Below, in pieces: positions 1 to 12,979 of a DNA stretch of 64,000 nt. Position numbers and translations under genes: made by a program. Numbering within the stretch: the stretch's first letter is position 1; the number at the start of each line of letters is the position of its first letter. The notes beneath the pieces are model-generated. The model had not been told where the DNA came from. It worked only from the letters and a program-made list of their open reading frames with translations, and searched no databases. The DNA comes from Haberlea rhodopensis (taxonomy: Eukaryota; Streptophyta; Magnoliopsida; Lamiales; Gesneriaceae), in contig CAJQUN010000439.1 in NCBI GenBank assembly GCA_907163345.1, forward strand, positions 124,001 through 188,000, read 5' to 3'.

Positions 1-589
1 TCCGAGTAGGGTCGTTCAGTGAACTCATTCCTAATGAGCACATATTCATGTGTGATGACTTCTCCAAGCCAACGCCGATGAAACACGGCGTACTACACTA
101 GACACATCATGAATACTAGTCTCTAGCGAGCATATATCGATATCCCAATCTCGAAGGCTCATCGACCAGGATCATTTAGAAATCGCAGTCGAGATGTATT
201 TCATGGTCACCATCATATGCGTAACCACATTCTACGGGCTATAACAATCTCAAGGACTTCATCAATGCATCAAGATGCATGGGTTAACAGATGAAGAAGT
301 GACATATATGTTAATATTCAAACAAAGATTTGTCATAATAATATTACAAGTCCAATCAGTCAACTATTGATTTACTTAAATCACATATGACAACAATATC
401 TTTCATTTTCCCCAAAATCAACTACTCATGTGTCTCAAGACCATTTTCTCAAGATGTCTGACAGACAACAATCGTCATAAAGCCTTTGTCAGTGGATCTG
501 CTATATTTTTCTTGTGAAGCAACTCTCTCGATAAGGATGTCGCATCTACCATCTTTCTCATTAGATGTTATTTTCTCAATATATGTTTA

Positions 590-3500
590 GATTCTGATGA
601 GATCATGGCTATTCGTAATAGCTCAACTATTTTCACAGTGCACAGGGACTGTGTCAATCGCACTAGAAGTTACACCCAACTCTTGGATGAAATTTCATAT
701 TCAAACTGCCTCTTTGCTACATCGTATGCTGGAATGTGTTCAGCTCCAGTGGTGGAATCCGATGTGGTGTCTTTCTTGGAACGTTTCCAAGAGACAGCAT
801 CATCATTAAGCTTAAATACAAATTTGAACATCGATTTGGAATCATCTACACCCGACTGAAAACTAGTATCAACTTAACTTTCAACTTTTATTTCTTCATT
901 TACAGATCTAAAAACCATGAACATAAAGTAAGTTTTTTATAAGTACTTGATGATCATTTTCACAATTTTCCAGTGACCTTCACCGGGATCTGTCTGATGT
1001 CTTCTCAATATATTAAGAACATATTGCACACCAGATCGAGTACAAACAATAGCATATATTATGCTACCATCAGTCGAAGCATAAGGTACAAATGTCATCT
1101 GTTCCCTCTCCTAATCAATTTAGGACTTATTGACCTAGAGAGATATATACTATGACATATTGGGATGTAACTCATTTTTCGACTATTCCATGCTAAACCC
1201 TTTTAGCACAGTGTTTATGTACGTAGATTGAGAGAGCTCAAGCATCATCATAGATCCATTCCTATAGATATTTATGTCAAGCATATAAGATGCTTCTGTC
1301 AAATCTTTCATGGAGAAATTAATAGATAATCATGCTTTAATTGATTGATCCAATACCATTCACAATGAGTATGATATAATTGACTTAAAGCACTACAAAT
1401 GTAACCGTGTTCCCACTAACCTCTTTGCACACACATGTCATTTTCAGATTTTTAACAAAACCAAACATTTTGATAATATTATCAACAGGATATTCTTACT
1501 TCGGAACGCCTTCTTAGGCCTATAAATGGACCTCTGGAGTTCGCAAACATTTTGAAAACTCCCAGAAGTTGTGAACAACTTTGGCTGCTACATTTCTACC
1601 TCAATGCCACCATTGAGAAATGTTGTCTTCACATCCGTTTGTCATATCTCATATTCATAATATGCAGATATAGCTAATAAAATCCGAATAGACTTTAGAA
1701 TCACAACCGATGAAAAGTTTCTCATAGACAACTCTTTGGCTATGAGAATAACATTTTCCCACCAGTCTAGCTTTGAAGGTCGCTATCTTCCCATCCACTC
1801 CAAGTTTTTGCTTATAGATCTATTCGCAACCGCTGTGAACAATTCCCTCAAGAAGATCTACTAAGATACATACCTTTGGAGTCCATTTCAGATCTTATGG
1901 CATCTTGTCCATGTCCCGAATCGATGTCCAACTTTGTCTCCTTGAAAGTCCTAGGATCACATCAATGGTCAATATCATCTTGACTACTTTCTTGGAGTAA
2001 ATCTATCACGAGGTTTTGAAACGCTTTCAAATCTCCTTGATGTGTGTACTTCAAAGGTCATGATTGACTCAAGTAATTTCACCGTTTCCACGTTTCCTGT
2101 GGTTTGTGCTTCTTGAACCCTTTCAAGTTATATTATATTGTCATTCCTTTCTAATATAAACTTTTTCTCTAGAAAGACTATACACGTGGAAACAAACACT
2201 TTGTCTCCAATTGATAATATAAAGTCCACAAAATAGCATAAGATGGATCAACTATCCAACTCATCTCCCACTGGCTACTTTACATAAATAGAACAATCTC
2301 AAATCTATATTTGGATTGTTTTTCAGTCCATATTGTATATGGAGTTTTGGTCATTGCATTGGTATGAATTATGTTCAACAAATGTGTAACTTTAGAGAGA
2401 TATGAGAGAATCACTTTCTCTTTAAGATAATTTAACATCCCTTGCACTAACATTTAGTGCTTCACATATGTCTACATGAGTCAAATTCAAAAGGCCATAA
2501 GCTCATGCCAAATATATGTGGGGTTTAAGTTATCATCACTTTTATATTCTTTGAACATAATCATACTAATCGTTCATAAGTTCACCAGATTCAATAAAAC
2601 ATGCATTCTTAAAAATATTATAATTCATATTTGTAAATTTAAAAGAATGGTATTCTCTATTCAAAATCGGAACAATGTTTTCATTGAATATGAAACAAAT
2701 AAACAATTGTTCAAAGCTAGTTCCAAACCAGTTTAATATTCTATATTAAATAAATGTTTCAAACAACATTTTCAACAACTCTTGCTATAATGCTTAGCCT
2801 CACGTAGGTGTCACCTTCAGAGGAAGCTCTTCTCTTCTCAACATATGCAACTCTTTGCAAAGATGTGAGCATAATTGATATCACATACCAAAAAGTAAAA
2901 CCAATAAAAATACATCTTTTCCAGCTATTCCTTGCAAATTTGCTCCTAGTGACCAGCGATGAAAACATAGTTGTTCCTCCTTCTTAGTTGCTATTATATC
3001 AATTTTTGTCTTTTGCGTTCGGGAACCATTTACCTTCCTCTTCTTTATCCTTGAACTCTTCCTACCATTGGTAGAAGATTCAACAAGAATAACATGTTTC
3101 TCTTTTTGAATCAAGAACTCATGAGTTTTCAACATTTTGACTATAAGATCAAATCTACAGCCATTTGATGATGTATTGTCACATAAAAAATTTCCAAGTT
3201 CTCAACAAGAGATATTATTTCTACATCGTGCTCATGGATCGAAGTCCCATCTTGCAGATGAGACAAATAGATCTATTGATATTACGAGTCTCAGTAGTCG
3301 CTCCCATTCACCAAACAACATTTATAGGTGTTGGAAAATATCAATAGTGTGAGCACATTTCTCATATCTATGTTGAAACTCATTTGACATTGATGTTATA
3401 ATATAACACCTAGTCTCGAGATCATCATACCATCACTTATCAAGTGAGGTGATCTCTTCATTAGAAGATCTGGAGGCACTTCAACAAGAAGCTTCCCAAC

Positions 3501-3614
3501 AAGGATATAAAATAACTTTTCAGAAGCAAACACTATTTTTAAAATTAATAGCCAATCAGAATAATTTGGTCCAGTTAATTTGTTTGTATCGAGAATTGAT
3601 GCAATCGGATTCAC
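590..3614 (-). pseudogene. Decayed copia gag-pol of copy 1
   Basis: Fragments read right to left. Gag start at 3396-3614 contains DTNKLTGPNYSDW, the usual start of this copia gag type. A lysine/serine-rich linker (SSTNGRKSSRIKKRK) and a broken CCHC knuckle follow at about 2940-3135. The integrase/RT junction lies near 2160-2360, RT remnants near 1400-1640 and RNase H near 600-860. Many stops and frameshifts separate them, so no functional polyprotein is possible. The same damaged knuckle occurs in copy 2. Confidence 0.8.
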
Positions 3615-3972
3615 GCAATTACAATACTAGAATAAAAAGAAATATAAGCAAATAGTTTGACTATTAATTAATTCAAAAATCATGGACTTTAGTTATTGAA
3701 TGCTCCCACTAAATTTTTCGAATTCATCACCCTCATGACAAATGAATGGAAAATCATACTCTCTTAGTGGGCTTGGAGTCCAATTAGCTCATGATAGCCC
3801 CGGACGTGGGCCCACCAACTTCTTGATACTAAAGGTAGATCACAATTGCATCATATGCAACCCCCAAGATATTTGTCTCCTGATTGGCATAACACGACGT
3901 GGGCTGGACAATAATGGTTTCTCACGTCAAACTAACCTATCCACTGATGGAAATGTCACGCCCAAAAGACCC

Positions 3973-4380
3973 CACGTGGGTGAGTAATCTAAATGGTTAA
4001 CATAACCACACACTTAATTAAGTGACAGTTAAACACACAACTTTCTCATGCCAGATGCCCCCCACGTGGGTGAGTAAGGCAATATGACACAAGTAGCGTC
4101 TTATGGCTTAACTGTTGATGGAAGACAGGAAGCAACAAACCTTTTTGAGCTCCTCTTATCAGTTTGATATTAAAAGTTTTGAATCATATTCAAGAGGGAT
4201 TTAATAATTTTAAAATCTCATCAAGTGCTTGTTGTTTGTTTGCCAAATTCATGCAACTATGTTTTATTCATGCAACGTCAACTGTACTAATAAAGCATAC
4301 AAACAAACATTTATCATACATTACATCCATAATAACAATAAATATGGACAATTACGGCCATTTCTTAATTGATCCACGTG
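3973..4380. promoter_or_regulatory. Cluster of CACGTG (G-box) palindromes in copia leader, copy 1
   Basis: CACGTG occurs at 3973-3978, 4063-4068 and 4375-4380, the first two inside CCCACGTGGGTGAGTAA and the third inside GATCCACGTGAGCC followed by ACGTGGATCA. CACGTG is the core bound by plant bZIP and bHLH factors. The sites lie between the primer site and gag and recur at equivalent positions in copy 2 (12564, 12654, 12968). A regulatory role is inference. Confidence 0.4.
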
Positions 4381-5461
4381 AGCCAAACGTGGATCATATG
4401 TCTGTCTAAGGTGACGCAGGTATGCAATGCAATCCTATTACATTTTTTGTTTCCATTACACATGTCTTTATTCTTGGTGCTCCATCTTCAATCTCAATCT
4501 CCCATTAATTCTAATGATTTTACATTTAAATCGTGCAAACAAAAGAATAGGGATACAAATCTGGGGTGGGCTACATCAGAAAATAGAGAGAGGATGCTCG
4601 CAGATCCGATAACCAAAAATCACAATAATAATGAACAATAAAAACCTAAACATTCACCTAAACACATTGCTCGAGGCCCGTAATAATCCACCATGCAATC
4701 ACATCATATGTAATTAAACATTAAACTAAACAATTACATCATATGTAATTGAACTAATCAAATTACATGTAATTATCTTACAATAATTAATTTATTCTAT
4801 CGATTCTCCACTAATCGTATCATTAATTAAAAATAAAATTAACAAATTAAAAAAATAATTTTATTTAGTTTTTAATTAATTAAATTTCAATTAATTGGTA
4901 AAATCTCTATTTTAACTTTAATCATCTTAATTGAAAATAATTTTCATTTTATACTTATAAATTAAAAATCATAATTTTAACAAATTAAGTTTATGATTTG
5001 TTATTTCAAAAATTAATATCCGGACAAAATATCTAAAAATACCTAAAATAATTTATGACTCCAAACCCATTTGGATAAAAAATTAAAAACCTTAGCCCAA
5101 ATACATAGCCCAATATACGAAAAATCCCAAAAAAATATTTTTTTTTTTAAATTACAAACCGGACTGGACCTTCTCGACTTGGGCTAAAGAAATATTTTTT
5201 TTTTCAAATTCTGGGCTAACAAAATCGAGCCCAAAACGCTGTTACTGTTCATCATCACTTTCACACGACTTTCACAGTGGCGGCTAGAGTTTCAGAAACC
5301 CTAGCTCACGCCGCCGCCGTTTCTGTGTAGAGAGAACAATGATATTTTTCCAAACTCTATAATTTCTGAAATTTCAAATATTATTTGTATTGATTGGAAA
5401 CGATCTAATAAAATCAATTATCAAATATATGAGTCAAAACAAAACCTGGCTCTGATACCAC

Positions 5462-5835
5462 TGTTGGGTTTTCGTCCCCCGGCGTCAGATCCAAACGCAG
5501 CGAAAAATAAACATAAGCAGATTTAGATCCGAAGACAGTCGATCGCGCTAGATTCATATATAAACATGCAAATATCAAATATATGCACGAAAGATATTAC
5601 CATTCACCGACATAAATCTGAAAGCGGTGACCCTCGAGTTCAACCAACCTTACTAGATTTTCAAGCCAACACCAGTGCTAGTTGGTGTCAATCAATCTAT
5701 GAGAGTTGTGTATATTGGAATAATTCAACTCTAGATAGGTGTGACATATTTATAGTTGTAAATGATATTTAATTGTGCTAGGGTTCAAAAAGCTCATCGG
5801 GCCAACATTTGACTTACATGTCATTTATGCTAACA
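5462..5835 (-). repeat. 5' LTR of copia copy 1
   Basis: In plus orientation it starts TGTTGGG and ends ATGCTAACA, i.e. TG...CA termini, 374 bp. It matches the 393-bp LTRs of copy 2 but has a shorter, more diverged right half. The flank after 5835 shows GAGATAATG-AGAGCCATTTTGCAT twice (about 5848-5903), a short direct repeat outside the element. Confidence 0.85.
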
Positions 5836-6049
5836 TTAAGTAGGAGATAATGAAAGAGCCATTTTGCATCACTCTTGTGAGATAATGGGAGAGCCATTTT
5901 GCATTCATGCAGCTTGGTGAAATTTGTATCAATACTTAATCAAATAATCGCGTCGGTTGTTGCATGTAACATGAATAGACAAATAAAGAAGGTTTTTTTT
6001 TGTTTCACGGAAAGTATTTGAAAGTATTTTTAGCATATGTGCCCTGCAA

Positions 6050-6170
6050 CCAATAGTTGGCATGTTGGGCTTTCAAATATTATTATGTCTATCTTCTTGT
6101 TGGGTGCATAAAACCCAACATGTCAACTATTGGCTTCCAACAAGCAGAGAGACATAACAATATCTGAAAG
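6050..6170. repeat. Two interlocked inverted repeats
   Basis: Arm A (6050-6069, CCAATAGTTGGCATGTTGGG) is inverted at 6114-6133 with 19/20 matches. Arm B (6070-6103) is inverted at 6137-6170 with about 30/34 matches. The order is A-B-A'-B', not the nested A-B-B'-A' of a simple hairpin, so the arms interlock. It may be a rearranged MITE; origin unknown. Confidence 0.55.
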
Positions 6171-6777
6171 TCCCCATGTAAATCCAGCACCCAATTTCCG
6201 ACAGAGTTTCTCCATAAGCACTGAGGTAATTCCAAGGATGATTGAATTCAACATCAAACCCAACGAACCCATTCTCACTCCAATGCCATAATCTTCCCTT
6301 CATTTGGGGTGTGTGAACATGTAAGATAAGCCTAATACGTCAATTTCACAAGAACTCAAATATGCCAACATGAAGTGCTAGGAGTAGAATTATGAAGTCT
6401 TAGAGATATAAGTTGCAGTAGTAAGAGCGTCTGTTTTCGCATTCCCTTCCTAATAAGTATACAACAATAACTACTAAGATTTTAATTCAAGTAAGTATGA
6501 GAGAGATATATCTGATTGGAGGAGAATAATGAACGAATCCTCTGAATAGTGTAATGTAGCTCCCAACAAAAATGCATGACTTTATAATAATGAGAGCCTA
6601 CTAAGAATCTAATTCGACCCATAGAGTGAAATGACTAACTCGATATAGACATGAATTCCTTTTGGAATAGCCAAATGGTCGGCCTAGATATTGGACCCAA
6701 CACCGATAAACTCATTAAAGAATAAATTTTTCAACATCTCTATAAGTTTGGGCTTTTAGATCAACGATAATTCAATA

Positions 6778-7030
6778 TGGTATCAGAGCATGTGTTTAAT
6801 GCAGCTTTACTTGGGTAAAAACCCGAAAAAGATTAACAAAATGGTCCACCAGTGGGGAGTGTTAGAGAATAAGTAATAAATTGTGAAATTAAAGCTTTTA
6901 CATGAGATCAAAAGGTAGACTCTCAAATGTACCTGTTCAATACCAATCTGCATTAATTTTCCAAGCAACACTAAGGTTGAGTATACATATAGGGGCGTAT
7001 GTGTGTGAAGGCAAGTGTACTTCCTCAACA
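6778..7030 (+). mobile_element. Miniature LTR-element relic (primer site, polypurine tract, LTR start)
   Basis: TGGTATCAGAGC (6778-6789) is a copia primer site on plus. Only about 60 bp later a purine run, AGTGGGGAG (6851-6859), is followed by TGTTAGAGAATAAG, the usual start of a copia LTR. That LTR-like stretch ends CTCAACA at 7030. The short distance leaves no room for gag-pol, so it is a deletion derivative or a TRIM-like element. An upstream LTR with the same sequence was not found. Confidence 0.4.
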
Positions 7031-7213
7031 AAAAAAAATTTGCATTAATCTTAAAGTATTTTGCCCCCCAAGATTACAGAATACCCACTTAAATTGTATT
7101 TTCCCATCTTAAAATATTTTCCCTCCATTTTTAATATTTTTCTTCATCAATCCAAATTCCAAATCTGGCCTTGTCTACATATACTCATTAAATTACGAAA
7201 ATCATGTTGCATG

Positions 7214-7606
7214 TGTTGGGTTTCCGTACCCCGGCGCCAGATACAAACGCAGCGAAAAATAAACAGTAAACAGATCTGACCCAGGGACGGATCGATCGCG
7301 CCTGATTCATATATAAACATGCAAATATCGAATATTAATGCACGAAAAGAGATTACCGTTAACAGCGAAATCAATCTGATGGCGGTGATCCTCGAGTCCA
7401 ATCAACCTGACCAGATCTACAAGCCTGACACCAGTGCTAGTGTGATGACGGCTATTCTCAGAGAGTGAGTGTTGATTGAAAGTGATTAGGTCGTTTTAAC
7501 CTTCTGTTACAAATGTCATATTAATAGTTGTAATAAGCTAATTGGGCCAGGGTTAATATAAAGCTCATTGGGCCAAAATTTGGCTTGTAAGGTATTTATG
7601 CTAACA
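7214..7606 (-). repeat. 3' LTR of copia copy 2
   Basis: 393 bp, TGTTGGG...GCTAACA in plus orientation. Adjacent inside is the polypurine tract (minus AAGTGAGAGAT). Partner LTR at 14491-14883 has the same length. Confidence 0.93.
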
Positions 7607-9169
7607 ATCTCTCACTTGCCCAAAAGCCAAAACAAAACTACAAATTCATAATCCAAGTAACTCAATCCTATTGAATAACTTGATGTACTACTAATGTACA
7701 TAATTATGAGACATTAATATATCAAACGTTTTAATTTAGAACTTTCTACAGATGAAACATTTTCAAATATAGAAACTCCACTAAAGTGAGGAGCTTTCAA
7801 AAAATTAAATTCATCTCTTCTAAATCACTCAATTTGAGCACTTAACATTTAAGTCTCAATTCTCATCAATAGATCGGTGGCCGGTTGATTGTGACCCAGC
7901 GAGGCTCAAGTGTATCATAGCAGTAGGATCACAACCTTTGTGATTTTAGATGTCAAACAACTTCTTTGGGCTTACCATGAATGTCTCATTGTCAATTAAA
8001 CTCTTTTAATAGACAATGGCCGAAGTATAATTCCAGCAACAACCTACCGATCGTGGGTAGCGCCTAGCATCTGCGCTTCACGAAGACCTAGATACAAATG
8101 ACTAGCAACGTACGAGAACATGTCAGCCATAGTTAGCGTGCAGTACATTCATTTCACTCATTATGTCCCGATTGAATCAAGGGCATTGGTTGGTTGAGGC
8201 CTCTTACGATTTCAATAACTATGTATTTGTTTCACATTATATGATTTCTTGTGTGCGTATATGAAAAAAACCCATTTTTCACTTGCACTACCCACTCTGG
8301 CCAGAGATTCCTCGAATCATATATAGAAAAACACATAGGACATCCTGGTTCATCAAGACCAGTGGTGAATCCCCAACGACAATCATAGGCCTCTGACAGC
8401 GTCAATGAATACCCAAAAGAATGACTTTATGACCCGCATGTGATCAGTCATTAAATCAAAGTACACAGTTATCTATCAAGACCTCAATGACGCCTCGGGT
8501 CATGAGGAGTAATGGTGCACAACTATGACTAGAAATTCTATACTCGACAAATGGTAACCACTTATAGAATTTCGAGTAGGGTCATTCAGTGAACTCATTC
8601 CTAATGAGCACCTATTCATGTGTGCTGACTTCTCCAAGCCAACGTCGATGAAACGCGGCGCACTACACTAGACACATCATGAATACCAGTCTCTAACGAG
8701 CATATATCGATATCCCATTCTCGAAGGCTCATCGACCAGGAACATTTAGAAATCGCAGTCGAGAATGTATTTCATGGTCACCATCATATGCGTAACCACA
8801 TTCTATGGACTATAGCAATCTCAAGAACTTCATCAATGCATCAAGATGCATGGGTAAACAGATGAAGAAGTGCCATATATATTAATATTCAAACAAAGAT
8901 TTGTCATAATAAGATTACAGGTACAATCAATCAACTATTGATTTACTTAATCATGTATGACAACAATATCTTTTACTTCCCCAAAGACTACTCATGTATC
9001 TTAAGACCATCTTCCCAAGATGTCTAACAGGCACCAATCATTGTAAATGCTTTTTCAGTGGATTCACTATATTTTTCTGTTGAAGCGATTCTCTCGATAA
9101 TAATGTCGCGTCTACCATCTCTCTCATTAGATAGTATTTTCTCAATATATGTTTGGATCCTGATGAGAT

Positions 9170-12100
9170 CTTGGCTATTCATAATAGCTCAAATGTTGTC
9201 ACAGTACATAGAGACTGTGTCAACTGCACTAGAAATTACACCCAACTTTTGGATGAAATTTCTTATCCAAACTGCCTCTTTGCTGCATCATATGCTGCAA
9301 TGTATTCAGCTTCAGTGGTGGAATCCAATGTGGTGTCTTGCTTGGAACGTTTCCAAGAGACATCACCATCATTGAGCTTAAATAAAAATCCGAACATCGA
9401 TATGGTATCATCTTCATCCGATTGAAAAACCAGCATCAACTTAGCCTTCAACTTTTATTTCTCCACTTACAGATCCAAAAACCATGAACATATCATAAGT
9501 TCTTCATAAGAACTTGATGATTATTTTCACAGTTTTCCAGTGACCTTCACCGGGATCTGTCTGATGTCTGCTCATTACTCTAAGAACATACATCAGTCCA
9601 AGTACATACCATAGCATACATTATGCTATTAAAAGTAGAAATATAAGGTATCAATGCCATATTTTCTCTCTCCTCATCAATCGTAAGACTCATTGACTCG
9701 AGAGATGAATACTATGACATATTATGAAGTAACTCATTTTTCGACTATTCTATGCTAAACCCTTTTAGCACAGTGTTTATGTACGTAGATTGAGAGATCT
9801 CAAGCATCCTTTAGATCTATCCCTATAGATCCGTATGCTAAGCACGTATGACACTTCTCACAATCTTACATGGAGAAATTAGTAGATGATCACGCTTTAA
9901 TTGATTAATCCAATACCATTCACAATGAGCATGATATAATCGACTTAAAGCATCACAAATATAACCATGCTCCCATTAACCTTTTTGCACACACATGTCA
10001 CTTCCGGATTTTTGACAAAACCAAACACTTTGATGATGTTATCAAAACGGAAGTTCAAACTTTGGGATGCCTTCTTAGGCCTATAAATGGACCTCTGGAG
10101 TTTGCAAACATTTTGCTCACGCCCATAAGTTGTGAACACCTTTGGCTGCTACATTTCTACCTCAATGTCACCATTGAGAAATGTTGTATTCACATCCATC
10201 TATCATATCTCATATTCATAATATGCAGATATAACTAATAAAATCCAAATAGACTATAGCATCACAACTGATTAAAAGTTTATCACAGACAACTCTTTGC
10301 CTATGAGAATAACCTGTTCCCATCAGTTAAGCTTTGAAGGTCGCTACCTTCCCATACACTCCAAGCTTTCAATCTTAGATCCATTTGCAGCCAATGAGAC
10401 AATTCTCAAAGAGGATCTACTAAGGTTCATACCTTATTAGAGTACATGGAGTCTATTTCAAATTTTATAGCATCTCGCCAATATCCCAAAACGATGTCCA
10501 ACATCGTCTCCTTGAAAGTCCTAGGATCACATCCATGGTCAAAACCATTTTGACTACTTTCTGGAATAAATTCAATTTATCAGGAGTTCTTGAAACAATT
10601 TCAAATCTCCTTGGTGTGTGTAAATCAAAGGTTGTGATTGACTCAATTAATTTAACCGTTTTCACTTTTCTAGTGGTTTATGGTTCTTGAACCCTTTCAA
10701 GTTATATTATATTATCATTCATTTCTAATAGAAAGATTTTCTCTAGAAAGACTGCACTTGCGAAACAAACACTTTGTCTCCAATTGATAATATAAATTTC
10801 CACAAAATAACATAAGATGGATCAACTATCCAACTCATCTCTCACTGGCTGCTTCACATAAGCAGAACAATCTCAAATCTATATTTGGATTATTTTTCAG
10901 TCCATATCGTATATGGAGTTTTGGTCATTGTATTGGTATGAATGATGTTCAACAAATATGTAACTTTAGAGAGTTACTTAGAGAGAATCACATTCTCTTT
11001 AAGATAACTCAATATCCTCTTGCACTAACATTTAATGCTCCACATACGTCCAAATTCAATAGGCATTCATCATATGCTAAAGATATGTGGATTTAAGTTA
11101 TCATTCTTGTTTATATTCTTTGAACATAATCATACTGATCGTTCATAAGTTCACTAGATTCAATAAAACACGCATTTTTAAAAATACTGCAAATCACATT
11201 CGCAAATTTAAAAGAATATCATTCTCTATCAAAATAGGAACAATGTTCATGCATAAATCTAGAATAAATAATTGCTCAAACCAGTCCCTAACCAGTTCAA
11301 GATTTTATATTAAATAAATGTTTCAAACAGCCTTTGCAACAACTCTTGCTACAATGCTTAGTCTCAGGTAGGTTTCACCTTCCTAGGGCTCTCTACTCAC
11401 ATCACATGCAACTTTTTGCAAATGCGAGCACAACTGGCATCATATACCAAAGAAGTAGAACCAATAGAAACATTTAATTTTAATATATAACATACCCTTT
11501 CTAGAACGCTTCTAGTCTAGGTATTCCTTACAATTTTGCGCCAGTGACCAGCAGTGAAAACATAGATGCCTCTACTTTCTTAGTTGCTACTATATCCTTT
11601 TTCGTCTTTTGAGGTTGTGAATCATTTCCTTTCCTCTTCTTTATCCTTGAACTCTTCCTACCATTTGTAGAAGATTCGACAAGAAGAACACGTTTCTCCT
11701 TTTGAATCAAGGACTCATGAGTTTCCAACATTTGACTATTAGATCAAATCTACATCCAGTTAATGAGGTATTGTCACATTCAGATTTTCCAATTTCTCAA
11801 GAAGAGATATTTTTCTTACACCATGCTCATAGACCGAAGCCCCATCTTGCATGTGAAATGAAAATAGCTCTTTGAAGTCGTGAGTCTCAATAATCACGTC
11901 CGTTCACCAAACAACATTTGTAGGTGTTGGAAAATATCAGCAATGTGAACGCATTTCTCATATCTGTGTTGAAACACAATGGTGACATTGATGCTATCAT
12001 ATAGCATCTAGCCGAGAGATTATCGTCCCACCACTTCTCAAGTTTGGCGATCTCTTCATGAGACGAACCGGGAGACACTTCAACAGGAGGCTCCCACCAA

Positions 12101-12260
12101 GGGTATATAGCAACTTTTCAGAAGCAATCATTATTTTAAAATTAATAGCCAATCCCGGTGGTTAATTTGTTTATATCGAGATTTGATATAATCGGATTCA
12201 CGGCAATCACAATAATGAGAATAAACAGAAAATATAAGCAAATCGTTTGATTATTAATTA
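9170..12260 (-). pseudogene. Decayed copia gag-pol of copy 2
   Basis: Right to left: gag near 12260-11890 with EKWWDDNLSARCYMI, the lysine-rich linker at 11600-11731, a zinc knuckle at about 11525-11570 with CFHC and GHW but missing the residues between them, an integrase C-terminal stretch with AYVKQPVRDELDS near 10780-10880, RT at 9945-10140 (KLQRSIYRPKKASQSLN; the active copia consensus has GLKQASR) and RNase H at 9263-9451 (KQDTTLDSTTEAEYIAA). Stops and frameshifts lie between all blocks. The protein must be supplied in trans if this family moves. Confidence 0.85.
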
Positions 12261-12563
12261 ATTCAAAAACTATGGACTTTAAATATTGAATGCTTCCACT
12301 AAATTTTTCGAATTCATCACCCTCATGACAAATGAACGGAAAATCATATTTTCTTAGTGGGCTTGGAGTCCAACTAGCTCATGAAAACCCCGGACGTGGG
12401 CCCACCGGCTTCATGATACTAAAGGTAGATCACAATTGCATCATAGGCAACCCCCAAGATATTTGTCTCGCGATTGACATAACCCTACATGAGCAGGACA
12501 ATTATGCCTTCTCACGTCAAACTAACCCATCTCACGGATGGAAATGTCACGCCCAAAAGACCC

Positions 12564-12973
12564 CACGTGGGTGAGTAATCTAGAAGGTTAACATAACCAC
12601 ACCCTTAATTAAGTGGCAGTTAAACGCACAGTTTTCCCATGGCAGATGCCCCCCACGTGGGTGAGTAAGGCAATATGACACAAGTAACGTCTCATGGCTT
12701 AACTGTTGATGGAAGACATGAAGCAACAAACCCTTTTGAGCTCCCCTTATCAGTTTGATATTAAAAGTTTTGAATCATATTCAAAAGAGGGATTTTATAA
12801 TTTTAAAATCTCATCATGTGCTTGTTTGTTTGTTTGCCGGATTCATGCAACTATGTTTTATTCATGCAATCATATGTACTAATAAAACACACAAACAAAC
12901 ATTTATCATACATCACATGCATAATAAAAATTAAATATGGACGATTACGACATTTTCCTAATAGATCCACGTG
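12564..12973. promoter_or_regulatory. CACGTG cluster in copia leader, copy 2
   Basis: CACGTG at 12564-12569, 12654-12659 and 12968-12973, in the same flanking contexts and spacing as copy 1. This is conservation between copies in otherwise noncoding leader DNA; function is inferred only. Confidence 0.4.
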
Positions 12974-12979
12974 AGCCAT

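Larger units (their letters stand above)
1..5835 (-). mobile_element. Ty1/copia LTR retrotransposon, copy 1 (3' part outside window)
   Basis: The element reads right to left. Its 5' LTR is 5462-5835, followed on minus by a one-base spacer and the primer site TGGTATCAGAGCCAGG (5445-5460), which fits plant initiator Met-tRNA. The long AT-rich leader (about 3620-5444) precedes decayed gag and pol. The 3' LTR lies beyond position 1. Bases 1 onward align with 8573 onward in the sister copy at 7214-14883, so roughly the last 1.36 kb is missing. The TSD cannot be tested. Family assignment is firm from the primer site and the gag and RNase H remnants. Confidence 0.9.
5836..7208. other. Spacer between the two copia copies; no gene seen
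   Basis: No credible coding region. It holds two interlocked inverted repeats at 6050-6170 and a short LTR-element relic at 6778-7030 (listed separately). The rest is moderately AT-rich sequence without recognised features. Confidence 0.6.

Noticed and set aside
6778..6789. tRNA gene suggested by TGGTATCAGAGC motifs
   Set aside because: This 12-mer is the complement of a tRNA 3' end, i.e. a primer site; no cloverleaf surrounds it.
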